A stretch of DNA of 14,177 nt from Clostridia bacterium. Its GTDB lineage: Bacteria > Bacillota > Clostridia > Lutisporales > Lutisporaceae. Location of the stretch: the NCBI GenBank assembly GCA_029256365.1, contig JAQSYB010000012.1, positions 1 to 14,177 on the forward strand, in the 5' to 3' direction. The stretch's first letter is position 1. The number at the start of each line of letters is the position of its first letter. A program made the translations under genes and the position numbers. The notes under the pieces were generated by a model, which saw only the letters and a program-made list of their open reading frames with translations, did no database searches and was not told the DNA's origin. Of this stretch, positions 1 through 6,947 are shown piece after piece.

Positions 1-1
1 C

Positions 2-250
2 AATTCCTTGTACAAGGTTATTGAAGAAGTGTACAACCATAAATTGAAATATTCCAAGCAGTGGATAAAGATAACTACTTTATATAAAAACGAGGCAAAG
101 ATATTAAATGTTAAGGAACATACTCCTGCGTTTTTGCTGGAATCAATTTCATATGATTTGGATGAAAGAGTTGTGGAGGCCACAAGGTCATTGAATATTG
201 GGGACAGAACCACATTTTATACAGAACTGTGGCCAAACGGCGCAGTTTAA
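2..250 (+). CDS. GntR/HutC-type transcriptional regulator, C-terminal UTRA part (5' partial)
   Basis: The reading frame is open from the left edge (frame of base 2) to TAA at 248-250, giving about 82 residues. The pattern SLYKVIEEVY, a strand with HTPAFLLE and the closing FYTELWP fit the effector-binding UTRA domain at the C-terminus of GntR/HutC-family repressors, where the effector is usually a metabolite of the adjacent pathway. The N-terminal winged helix lies outside the window. It stands 85 bp before the ABC importer and frl genes on the same strand, so I infer that it is the local, FrlR-like regulator, probably sensing a (phospho)fructosamine. Family assignment rests on the partial domain only, and the effector is inference from context. 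Confidence 0.75.
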   Translation, partial: NSLYKVIEEVYNHKLKYSKQWIKITTLYKNEAKILNVKEHTPAFLLESISYDLDERVVEATRSLNIGDRTTFYTELWPNGAV

Positions 251-335
251 ACACGGATGACAAGAATAGGTTTATTAATATGTACAGGTTTTAAATAATT
301 CATAAAAGTTTAACGTTTAAATTAAGAGGTGAAAG

Positions 336-1433
336 ATGTCTGATTCTGTTGTATCTTCAATAATGTCTGATTCTATTATTACATTAATAGATGTTGAAAA
401 AAGTTTCGGAAAAAACAAAGTTGTAAAGAAAATGAATATTGACATAAAGGAAGGAGAATTCATAACTCTTCTTGGTCCTTCAGGATGTGGGAAAACCACA
501 ACGCTTCGGATGATTGCAGGATTTGAAGAAGCTTCTTCCGGAATTATCAAAGTTCAGGGAGAAAGCATTGAAGACAAGGAGCCTTTTGAAAGAGATGTAA
601 ATACAGTCTTTCAGAACTATGCTCTTTTTCCGCACATGACTGTATTTGATAACATAGCTTATGGGCTTAAAATCAGAAAAAGGCCCAAAGATGAAATATC
701 AAAAAGAGTTAATGAAATGCTGGACCTTGTTCAGCTAAAGGGCTATGAAAACAGGAAGCCTGATGCTCTGTCCGGAGGTCAGAAACAAAGAGTTGCAATT
801 GCCAGGGCTCTTATAAACAATCCTAAGGTACTGCTTCTTGATGAACCGCTTGGGGCTCTTGATCTTAAGCTTAGAAAGCAAATGCAGGTAGAGCTTAAGA
901 GACTGCAAAAGAAACTTGGAATAACATTTATTTATGTAACTCATGACCAGGAGGAAGCTCTCACCATGAGTGACAGAATAGCAGTAATGAATGAAGGCGT
1001 AATAGAACAGCTTGCTACTCCTCAAGAAATTTATAACAGACCAATCACTAAGTTTGTGGCAGGTTTTATAGGTGAATCCAACATATTTGATGGCAAGGTA
1101 ACAAGTATAAAGGATGAAGTATTAGAGGTTGAAACTTTAGCAGGCACTATGAAGGTTAAAGGAAATGGATTTAATGTGGGTGAAGATATTCATGTGTCCA
1201 TAAGACCGGAGTATATAAAAGTAAGCAGAGATCCTGTGGAAGGATTTAATCTTAGAGGTACTGTCAAAGACTTTACATATATGGGGACTGTTGTAAAAAC
1301 ATCTGTTGATTTAAAAGATAATACTGAAATAAAGTATTCCCGTTTTGAAAAGGATGAGGATTTTAAAGAAAAAGATTCTGTAAACATATACTGGAATCCG
1401 GAAAGAGCTGTTGCCATTAAGGCTTCTAAGTAG
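336..1433 (+). CDS. potA: Polyamine-type ABC importer, ATP-binding subunit (PotA-like)
   Basis: This 365-residue ATPase energises the importer encoded by the next three genes and acts at the inner face of the membrane. All nucleotide-binding motifs are intact: Walker A GPSGCGKT (residues 47-54), Q-loop Gln93, signature LSGGQ (145-149), Walker B LLLDEP (166-171) and the switch His203. A C-terminal TOBE-like regulatory region follows from about residue 270. Length and order match PotA of spermidine/putrescine importers. The start at 336 is chosen because AAGAGGTG lies just upstream; a second in-frame ATG at 363 repeats the first 12 bases and would remove only nine residues. The gene ends in TAG 13 bp before the permease start. 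Substrate cannot be read from this subunit; the neighbouring frlB/frlD suggest an Amadori compound rather than a polyamine. Confidence 0.92.
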   Translation: MSDSVVSSIMSDSIITLIDVEKSFGKNKVVKKMNIDIKEGEFITLLGPSGCGKTTTLRMIAGFEEASSGIIKVQGESIEDKEPFERDVNTVFQNYALFPHMTVFDNIAYGLKIRKRPKDEISKRVNEMLDLVQLKGYENRKPDALSGGQKQRVAIARALINNPKVLLLDEPLGALDLKLRKQMQVELKRLQKKLGITFIYVTHDQEEALTMSDRIAVMNEGVIEQLATPQEIYNRPITKFVAGFIGESNIFDGKVTSIKDEVLEVETLAGTMKVKGNGFNVGEDIHVSIRPEYIKVSRDPVEGFNLRGTVKDFTYMGTVVKTSVDLKDNTEIKYSRFEKDEDFKEKDSVNIYWNPERAVAIKASK

Positions 1434-1446
1434 TATGGAGGAAAAT

Positions 1447-2316
1447 ATGAATAAAAAAAATAATATTAGACGAAATACACTGCCAGCCCTAGCCATGGCC
1501 GGACCGGTTTCATTATGGATGATTTTATTTGTAACACTGCCCATGCTTTATATTATTTACATAAGTTTTATGTCCAGGGGAGTGTTTGGTGATGTTGTTT
1601 ATGAATTTTCATTGAAAAGCTATGGAACATTGCTTGATGCCACATATTTTAAGGTTATAGTAAAATCCATAAAGGCAGCATTGATGACTACTGTACTTTG
1701 TCTTCTCATAGGATATCCATTTGCATATTATATTGCAAAAAAACCAAAAGAAGTGGCTTCAAGACTCATTATGCTCATTATGATTCCTTTTTGGACAAAC
1801 TCTCTCATGAGACTTAACAGCTGGCTTCTTTTGTTCCAGACAAGCGGACCTATAAACAATTTTCTTGTAGGCACAGGCTTCATAGATGCACCCATGAGCT
1901 TTGTATATACAGACGGCCTTGTAATGGTTGGTATGATAACAAACATGCTTCCATTTGCAGTGCTTCCCATGTACAGCTCTATTGAAAAGCTGAGCATTTC
2001 TCTTCTGGAAGCTTAGGCTGATCTTGGTGCTTCAAGGCGAACAACATTTTTTAACATAACACTGCCTCTTACATTTCCGGGAATATTTTCATCAATTATA
2101 TTGGTGTTTATACCTTCCCTTGGAATATATACCGTTACAGACATGCTTGGCGGTGGAAAGATTTTATACATAGGAAATATTATAAAAAATCAGTTCGGTT
2201 CCATAAGAAACTGGCCTCTAGGGGCTGCACTTTCCGTTCTTTTGATTGTTATAACAGGAATTCTCATTTTTATATACACCAGGTTTGCTAAAATTGAAGA
2301 CATGGAGGTGGTATAA
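1447..2316 (+). pseudogene. potB: ABC importer permease (PotB-like) interrupted by an in-frame amber codon
   Basis: This is an inner-membrane permease of the PotB kind, with several hydrophobic segments. The start at 1447 follows GGAGG (1437-1441). The frame is broken by TAG at 2014-2016 (codon 190) and continues in the same frame to TAA at 2314-2316, so the whole would be 289 codons, about the usual PotB length. The stop falls at the third position of the EAA motif that docks with the ATPase: E188 A189 stop A D L G194, followed downstream by ITLPLTFPG. The sister permease has EAS there. Both halves keep family-like sequence, so decay is recent, or the codon is read through, or it is a sequence error (TCG to TAG would be one change). 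Translation after TAG from an internal start would not give a working permease. The last base of its stop overlaps the ATG of the next gene. Confidence 0.85.
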
Positions 2317-3143
2317 TGAGCATTTCTAGAAAACAAAAAATTAAAAAATTGGAAGATATAATAGGAGCAATATACTCAATTTTAATATATACCATACTGT
2401 ATATTCCAGTGTTTGTAATGATGGCATTTTCATTTAACGACCAGAGATACAACTATTACTGGAACGGCTTTACAACCCAGTGGTATTCAAAGTTGTTCTC
2501 TAACTCTGCTGTAATCGGAAGCCTTTGGTATTCTGTTGTTATTGCAGTATTAGCAACAGTGATTTCTGTTACTATAGGCACAATTGGAGCATTGGGATTA
2601 AAAAAATATGAATTCAGAGCGAAGAAATTTATAAACAACATGCTTTATATACCCATAATAGTTCCTGAAATTGTTATGGCAGTTGCACTTCTTATAATAT
2701 TTATGAAAATAGGAGTTGCCCTTGGAATGGGAACCATACTCATAGGTCACTGCACATTCTGCATTCCTTATGCTGTTGTTACTATCAAAGGACGTATAAG
2801 CGGTGACGGTTATAGTCTCGAAGAGGCATCCATGGATCTTGGTGCCAACAGAATTCAGACATTTTTAAATGTTACTCTTCCTAGCATTATGCCGGGAGTA
2901 ATGAGTGCAGCATTTTTATCGTTTACTCTTTCAATAGATGATGTTGTAATGAGCAACATGCTTGCAGGAGCAAAAAACTCAACATTGCCGGTTTTAATTC
3001 TCTCAATGAACAAGTCAGGAGTTACTCCTGATGTTAATGCACTTACCACAATCATGATTCTTGTCATTGTAATAGCAATGATTTTGAATAATTTAATTAA
3101 ATATGCGTTGAAAAAACGCAACAAGGCGGAGGCGACAATATGA
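2316..3143 (+). CDS. potC: ABC importer permease (PotC-like)
   Basis: This is the second inner-membrane permease of the importer, 275 residues, with hydrophobic segments spread along its length. The EAA loop is intact: E170 A171 S172 with G176 and a following VTLPSIMPG, the site that contacts the ATPase. GGAGGTG at 2304-2310 precedes the ATG, which shares one base with the upstream stop. The end overlaps the next start by four bases (ATGA). Such tight packing implies translational coupling, so an early stop in the upstream permease could lower expression of this gene. Length and motif agree with PotC of polyamine importers; the real substrate is inferred to be that of the frl enzymes. Confidence 0.9.
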   Translation: MSISRKQKIKKLEDIIGAIYSILIYTILYIPVFVMMAFSFNDQRYNYYWNGFTTQWYSKLFSNSAVIGSLWYSVVIAVLATVISVTIGTIGALGLKKYEFRAKKFINNMLYIPIIVPEIVMAVALLIIFMKIGVALGMGTILIGHCTFCIPYAVVTIKGRISGDGYSLEEASMDLGANRIQTFLNVTLPSIMPGVMSAAFLSFTLSIDDVVMSNMLAGAKNSTLPVLILSMNKSGVTPDVNALTTIMILVIVIAMILNNLIKYALKKRNKAEATI

Positions 3144-4207
3144 AAAAAATAATTTCCATTATTTTGACCATGGTTTTAATCATGGGGCTTTTCACAGGTT
3201 GTGGAGGAACTAAGACTGATCCAGCTGTAGAAAGCGGCAAGGCAGCAGCACCAAGCACAGAGCTTAATATTTACATGTGGCAGCAATACATATCAGACGA
3301 TTTAATAGCAAAGTTTGAGAAAGAAAACAACGCTAAAGTAAATCTGTCCTACATGAGCGACAATGCAGATGCTATTACAAAGCTTACTGCAGGCGGAGGA
3401 CAGGAGTATGACCTTATAATGACATGTGATGCTTATATGGAATCACTTGTAGATGGTGGATATGTTGAGAAAATAAACTTTGACAATATACCAAATGTTA
3501 AAAACATTAATGAAGCATACTGGACTGCAAAAGAATATTGTGTACCATATCTTATGAACTATATTTATGTAATTTATAACAAGGATACAAGCCCTGTTGA
3601 AATCAAAAGCTACAATGATTTAATAAACCCTGCATTAAAGGGACAAATAGCTACAATAGACGGAGCAAGAAACTTGTTCCCTATAGCTCTGGTTGCTCTT
3701 GGATATGATCCTAACTCTACAGATGAAAAAGAAATAGCAGAAGCATATGAATGGCTTGTTAAATACAATGAGAATGTTGTAGCATACGGAAATGCTGAAC
3801 AAAACCTTACAAACGGAACTGCATCTGTTGCATTTACATATGATGGAAATGCTTCATGGGCTATGTCAGAGCTGGGAGATAAAAATAATCTTGTAATAGC
3901 TGATTTTGAAAAAGATCCAGTACAGCTCGGATTTGACCTTTATGTAGTGCCAAAAGGAGCTAAGCATGTTGACCTTGCAGAAAAATTCTTAAACTACATC
4001 ACAGATCCTGAAGTGATGGCTGCAAACCTTATAGAATATCCATATTCATGTCCAAATGATGCAGCAGTTGAAGCAGCTTCAGACACATATAAAAATGACC
4101 CTGCAAGAGATTTTGACTACAAACAAAATGTATTTTTCCAGGAAGATGTTGGTGAAGCAATTACAATATACAATGATTATTATCAGAAATTAAAGGTTGG
4201 GGAATAA
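3140..4207 (+). CDS. potD: ABC importer substrate-binding lipoprotein (PotD-like)
   Basis: This is the extracytoplasmic solute-binding lipoprotein, 355 residues. It begins with a type II signal peptide: MKK, a hydrophobic stretch and a lipobox LFTGC, placing the lipidated cysteine at residue 21, then a Gly/Ala/Thr-rich linker. The mature protein opens with LNIYMWQQYISDDL and contains SYMSDNADAITKL and QEYDLIM, typical of the PotD/PotF branch of bacterial solute-binding proteins. The start overlaps the upstream permease by four bases. It is followed 24 bp later by frlB, so the binding protein and deglycase are probably cotranscribed. Binding-site residues for polyamines cannot be mapped with confidence by eye. 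Ligand is therefore open; fructoselysine or a related fructosamine is favoured by context. Confidence 0.9.
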   Translation: MKKIISIILTMVLIMGLFTGCGGTKTDPAVESGKAAAPSTELNIYMWQQYISDDLIAKFEKENNAKVNLSYMSDNADAITKLTAGGGQEYDLIMTCDAYMESLVDGGYVEKINFDNIPNVKNINEAYWTAKEYCVPYLMNYIYVIYNKDTSPVEIKSYNDLINPALKGQIATIDGARNLFPIALVALGYDPNSTDEKEIAEAYEWLVKYNENVVAYGNAEQNLTNGTASVAFTYDGNASWAMSELGDKNNLVIADFEKDPVQLGFDLYVVPKGAKHVDLAEKFLNYITDPEVMAANLIEYPYSCPNDAAVEAASDTYKNDPARDFDYKQNVFFQEDVGEAITIYNDYYQKLKVGE

Positions 4208-4231
4208 ATTAAGATTTAGGAGAACAGAATA

Positions 4232-5227
4232 ATGTTAAAATTTGACGAACAAAAACAGCTGGACAGCGTAAATGGTGCATTGGCTATTAGAAGTGAAATA
4301 GAATCTATTGTAGATGGAATATGCAAAAATGGATATAAAAACATCCTCTGGCTTGGTATAGGCGGTACATATGCATCCTGTCTGCAGGCTGAAGTGCATA
4401 TGAAGGAAAGATCAGCAATAAACTTCTTTGTTGAAAACGCAGCTGAATACATTAAAACAGGAAACAAAAAAGTAGGAGAAGGCACAGTAGTTGTTATATC
4501 TTCTGTTACGGGAAGCACGTCAGAAATGGTTGATGGAGTGAAAAAAGCTCAGGATGCCGGTGCCAAAGTAATTGGATTTGTTGATTTTCCGGATACAAAA
4601 CTTGCTAAAATGGTAGATTACCTTATTTCATATCCAAAAAATGAGCAGCTTAAATTTTTCATGGTAGCTGACAGATTTATGTATAATGCAGGAGAATTTG
4701 ATGAGTATCATGAGCTTTATGCTGAGCTTGATGAACATCTTGCCCGCGGCCTAGTTGAGGTTGAAAAAGCAGCTGATGAACTTGGTGAGAGCATAGCAAA
4801 AAAGCATATGAATGACAGCATACATTATTTTGTTGGAGCAGGAAATCAATATGGAGCAACATACTCCTATGCAATGTGCTTCTGGGAAGAACAGCACTGG
4901 ATAAGAACAAAATCTATCCACAGCGCAGAATTTTTCCACGGTATGTTTGAAATTATTGACAGGGATACTGCAGTGACTGTGTTTATTGGAAAGGATTCCC
5001 AAAGAGCACTCAGTGAAAGGGTTGCTAAATTCTTACCCAGAGTATGTGCAAACTATAATATAATTGATACAAAGAATTATGAACTGAAGGGGATAAGTGA
5101 AAAGTTCAGAGGTCATCTTTCTCATCTTTTAATGAGAGCAATAACTACAAGAATAGATGTTCACATAGAAAAACTAAACTGTCATCCTATGGAAATAAGA
5201 AGGTATTACAGACAGCTTGATTATTAA
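4232..5227 (+). CDS. frlB: SIS-domain fructoselysine-6-phosphate deglycase (FrlB-like)
   Basis: This is a cytoplasmic deglycase of 331 residues, close to the 340 of the E. coli enzyme. In the family it splits fructoselysine 6-phosphate into glucose 6-phosphate and lysine. Two SIS (sugar isomerase) domains are visible. The first has LGIGGTYAS (41-49) and the sugar-phosphate loop S90-S91-V-T-G-S-T-S-E98. The second has EFFHGMFEI, matching the catalytic EFxHGPLEI region. The C-terminus ends HPMEIRRYYRQLDY, like the RRYY-x-L-x-x-Y tail of FrlB. AGGAG at 4218-4222 sets the ATG at 4232. The kinase that would make its substrate lies downstream. Related deglycases act on fructose-asparagine or glucoselysine phosphates, so the exact amine is not certain. 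Confidence 0.85.
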   Translation: MLKFDEQKQLDSVNGALAIRSEIESIVDGICKNGYKNILWLGIGGTYASCLQAEVHMKERSAINFFVENAAEYIKTGNKKVGEGTVVVISSVTGSTSEMVDGVKKAQDAGAKVIGFVDFPDTKLAKMVDYLISYPKNEQLKFFMVADRFMYNAGEFDEYHELYAELDEHLARGLVEVEKAADELGESIAKKHMNDSIHYFVGAGNQYGATYSYAMCFWEEQHWIRTKSIHSAEFFHGMFEIIDRDTAVTVFIGKDSQRALSERVAKFLPRVCANYNIIDTKNYELKGISEKFRGHLSHLLMRAITTRIDVHIEKLNCHPMEIRRYYRQLDY

Positions 5228-5253
5228 TAGCTGATTCTGATAATGTAAAAATG

Positions 5254-5289
5254 CAGGCTGTTTCTAAATTTTGAAGCAGTCTGTTTTTT
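5254..5289 (+). terminator. Intrinsic terminator between frlB and frlD
   Basis: The 11-bp stem pairs 5254-5264 with 5273-5283 (two G-U pairs), has an 8-base AU loop and is followed by six T at 5284-5289. It lies 26 bp after the frlB stop. It should end or reduce transcripts of the transporter-deglycase unit before frlD, so frlD may be made at a lower level or from its own start. I see no convincing promoter in 5290-5368. Confidence 0.85.
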
Positions 5290-5368
5290 ACAATCTTTAG
5301 TGAACTGTCTCTTTATGCAAGAAGAGCAATAGATAGATTAAAGAATATTACAGAACGTTGAGGAAACT

Positions 5369-6166
5369 ATGGAGAAAAAGATTAAAATAGCTGCAGTTGG
5401 GGACAACTGCATAGATTTTTATGAAAATACAGGTGAATATTATGCTGGCGGAAATCCGGTTAACGTAGCAGTATATGTAAAAAGGATGAATGGACACTCA
5501 TCATACACAGGTGTTGTGGGCACTGACGATTATGGAAAATTAATGATTGATGCCATAAAAGCAAAAGGTGTAGACACATCACATATTAGAATGTTAGAAG
5601 GAAAGACTGCAGTAACACATGTCGAACTTAAAGACGGTGACAGAATTTTAGGTGATTATGAAGAAGGTGTTATGGCAGAGTTTAAACTAAGAGATGAAGA
5701 TATAGATTTTTTGTGCAGCCATGATCTTGTTGTAACAGGAATCTGGGGAATGATAGAATCAGAACTTCATAAAATCAAAGAAAGAGGAGTACCAGTTGCC
5801 TTTGACTTTGCAGATAAAATTGATCATGAAATTACACAGAAAGCATTACCATTCGTTGATTACGCATTTTTTTCCTGTGATCAAAAGAGTAACGAAGAGC
5901 TGTATGAATTTATGAATATGGTTAAATCTAAAGGCCCAAGTATTGTAGTCGTTACAAGAGGAGAAAAAGGAAGCATTGCATATGACGGCAATGAGTTCTT
6001 TGAGTTTGGAATAATAAAGTGTGAAGTAGTAGACAGCATGGGAGCAGGAGACAGTTATATAGCTGGATTTCTTTTGGGTCTTCTAGAAGGAAAATCAATT
6101 ACAGAGTGTATGGAAAAAGGAGCAAAAAGCAGCAGCGAGACCATAGGTTACTACGGCGCCTGGTAG
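5369..6166 (+). CDS. frlD: Fructoselysine 6-kinase, PfkB/ribokinase family
   Basis: This ATP-dependent sugar kinase has 265 residues (E. coli FrlD has 261). In the family it phosphorylates fructoselysine at carbon 6, making the substrate of FrlB. Recognisable parts in order are GDNCIDFYE at the N-terminus, AGGNPVNVAVY (sugar-binding PfkB signature), VGTDDYGKL, DYEEGVMAEF, a mid-protein VTGIWG and the ATP/catalytic motif DSMGAGDSYIAGF with the catalytic base Asp228. It ends in YGAW, the same tail as FrlD, directly before TAG, so the stop at 6164-6166 is genuine. GAGGA at 5360-5364 precedes the ATG. It is separated from frlB by a terminator, which is unusual for two consecutive pathway steps. 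Confidence 0.93.
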   Translation: MEKKIKIAAVGDNCIDFYENTGEYYAGGNPVNVAVYVKRMNGHSSYTGVVGTDDYGKLMIDAIKAKGVDTSHIRMLEGKTAVTHVELKDGDRILGDYEEGVMAEFKLRDEDIDFLCSHDLVVTGIWGMIESELHKIKERGVPVAFDFADKIDHEITQKALPFVDYAFFSCDQKSNEELYEFMNMVKSKGPSIVVVTRGEKGSIAYDGNEFFEFGIIKCEVVDSMGAGDSYIAGFLLGLLEGKSITECMEKGAKSSSETIGYYGAW

Positions 6167-6168
6167 AC

Positions 6169-6215
6169 AAAAAGACATTTGGTCCGGATGACCTTGTTAC
6201 AAGAGAGCAAATGTC
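6169..6215 (-). terminator. Minus-strand intrinsic terminator with branched stem
   Basis: Bases 6174-6181 and 6208-6215 form a perfect 8-bp stem. Inside it two smaller hairpins can form (6182-6184 with 6190-6192; 6193-6196 with 6200-6203), giving a three-way junction. On the minus strand the stem is followed by five T (6173-6169), so it terminates leftward transcripts only 3 bp from the frlD stop. On the plus strand no T-run follows. Confidence 0.6.
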
Positions 6216-6222
6216 AGTGTGA

Positions 6223-6283
6223 ATGGGGGATGCTCATGACTATATCAAGCCTATTTGATATGAACCAAATAACTTTCCCCCAT
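6223..6283. repeat. Nested inverted repeats (RNA fold in a minus-strand transcript?)
   Basis: An outer pair of 7-base arms (ATGGGGG 6223-6229, CCCCCAT 6277-6283) encloses an inner perfect 7-bp hairpin (6242-6248 with 6255-6261, loop of six). Together with the terminator to its left this would form a compact folded 3' region of the small leftward transcript. No protein-coding sense is evident here. Confidence 0.45.
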
Positions 6284-6306
6284 ACTCGTGATATTAAACC
6301 AATTCA

Positions 6307-6435
6307 TTATGTCACTAAGGTTTCATCAGTGGTTTTTTCAGTCATTTTAGTAATAAATTTTATTATAGCCATCAGACCTGCAAGTGCAATGCCTCCCCCA
6401 ACATAAACAGTTATGATAACGTTTACCCCTCGCAA
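6307..6435 (-). CDS. Possible 42-aa single-span membrane peptide
   Basis: This minus-strand frame runs from TTG at 6435 to TAA at 6307. It encodes a hydrophobic span (VIITVYVGGGIALAGLMAII), then a charged tail rich in Lys, Thr and Glu (KFITKMTEKTTDE). The composition looks coding and lies between a minus-strand promoter and a minus-strand terminator. The start is a problem: TTG has no Shine-Dalgarno, while a good GAGGGG (6426-6431) sits inside the frame with no ATG, GTG or TTG at the right distance after it. It may be a type I toxin-like peptide, another small membrane protein, or a decayed gene. I do not recognise a family. Confidence 0.3.
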   Translation of the reverse strand: MRGVNVIITVYVGGGIALAGLMAIIKFITKMTEKTTDETLVT

Positions 6436-6440
6436 TTATT

Positions 6441-6469
6441 ATATTATAATATAATGTAGACTATGTCAA
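6441..6469 (-). promoter_or_regulatory. Minus-strand sigma-A-type promoter
   Basis: Read leftward, a consensus TTGACA (-35, bases 6469-6464) is followed after 17 bp by TAATAT (-10, bases 6446-6441); overlapping TATAAT hexamers at 15 and 20 bp spacing are also present. It would start a transcript near 6434, at the edge of the small hydrophobic frame. Confidence 0.55.
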
Positions 6470-6507
6470 TATTGAAAACAAAAAATTATAATATTATAAT
6501 AATATGT

Positions 6508-6541
6508 ATATTGATGAAATGTCAAACTTCGCCATCAATAT
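6508..6541. repeat. Long inverted repeat between divergent promoters
   Basis: ATATTGATG (6508-6516) and CATCAATAT (6533-6541) are perfect 9-base inverted arms around a 16-base centre, extendable by G-T pairs. It lies between the leftward promoter (6441-6469) and the rightward promoter (6573-6601), so it could be an operator for a dimeric regulator. It has no adjacent T-run and is unlikely to be a terminator. Confidence 0.45.
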
Positions 6542-6572
6542 GTATAGTTATTTGATAAATAAAAAACAATTA

Positions 6573-6601
6573 TTGACATATGTTGAAAAAAATAATATTA
6601 T
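6573..6601 (+). promoter_or_regulatory. Plus-strand sigma-A-type promoter upstream of the leader
   Basis: TTGACA (6573-6578), a 17-bp spacer and TATTAT (6596-6601). A transcript from here would begin near 6608 and carry about 590 nt of leader before the GTPase start at 7198, including the folded region at 6691-6840. Confidence 0.6.
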
Positions 6602-6690
6602 TTATATAGACATACTATTGAAATTATACATAAGTTTTTATAAGATGTCTTCGTAAATCAACTTAATATTTTCTCCGATTTTTATTTGGC

Positions 6691-6840
6691 CCTATGGGTT
6701 GATAAGAACTATAGGTGTTTGTAGTAATACAAGCGCCTCCCGCATTTGGAAAGGAGTCATAAAAAACTAGTGTTTTTGTGATTTCTTTTATTTAATAGCA
6801 ATGATAACAGCGTATCATTGTAATATATCTAATATGACTC
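6691..6840 (+). promoter_or_regulatory. Structured 5' leader; candidate Moco/Tuco-type riboswitch
   Basis: Several stems can form: a 10-bp hairpin with a GNRA-type GTAA loop (6714-6723 with 6728-6737); CTCC/GGAG (6738-6741 region with 6753-6756); an 8-bp long-range stem (6754-6761 with 6833-6840) that encloses a 6-bp hairpin (6762-6777) and a perfect 8-bp hairpin (6799-6806 with 6813-6820). CCTAT/ATAGG (6691-6695 with 6711-6715) and the shared GGAG strand allow alternative pairings. The segment reading GCCTCC, then GGAAAGGAGTC, recalls my memory of the molybdenum/tungsten cofactor riboswitch, and the downstream genes include a tungsten-type oxidoreductase. The fold is seen; the riboswitch class is inference. 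Confidence 0.4.
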
Positions 6841-6933
6841 TATAATATTTCACTTACTTTAAAGTTAGCAAAATATCTTAACAAATAAACTTATTTCGAA
6901 TAAAGTCGAAAAATGACGATTAAATATACATAG

Positions 6934-6947
6934 TGAAAACGTTAACA
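6934..6947 (+). promoter_or_regulatory. cre-like site (CcpA operator) over a promoter
   Basis: TGAAAACGTTAACA matches the catabolite-response consensus TGWAANCGNTNWCA at all 14 positions. It covers the -35 region of an extended -10 element, TGC TATAAT at 6956-6964. Binding there would block initiation. Other LacI/GalR-family regulators use similar palindromes, so CcpA is the likely, not the only, candidate. Confidence 0.55.

Noticed and set aside
245..321. GntR operator and promoter before potA (GTTTAAAC at 245-252, TTTAACGTTTAAA at 308-320)
   Set aside because: The AT-rich palindromes are suggestive, but the first overlaps the regulator's stop codon and neither matches a firm GntR/HutC consensus; no well-spaced promoter was found in 251-335.
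2014..2016. TAG fully reassigned to an amino acid in this genome
   Set aside because: TAG ends potA at 1431-1433 and frlD at 6164-6166, where the frlD product closes with the family-typical YGAW tail, so TAG works as a normal stop here. Only context-specific readthrough remains possible.
2101..2316. Separate small permease gene starting at 2101
   Set aside because: It is in the same frame as the upstream permease, continues its alignment without loss and has no ribosome site; it is the 3' part of the interrupted gene.
6318..6336. Plus-strand terminator with TTTTTT at 6331-6338
   Set aside because: The stem before the T-run is only four pairs plus an A-C mismatch, and it lies inside the minus-strand peptide frame.
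6179..6406. 75-codon plus-strand frame after frlD
   Set aside because: No ribosome site, crosses several inverted repeats, and its hydrophobic stretch is the antisense image of the minus-strand membrane peptide frame.
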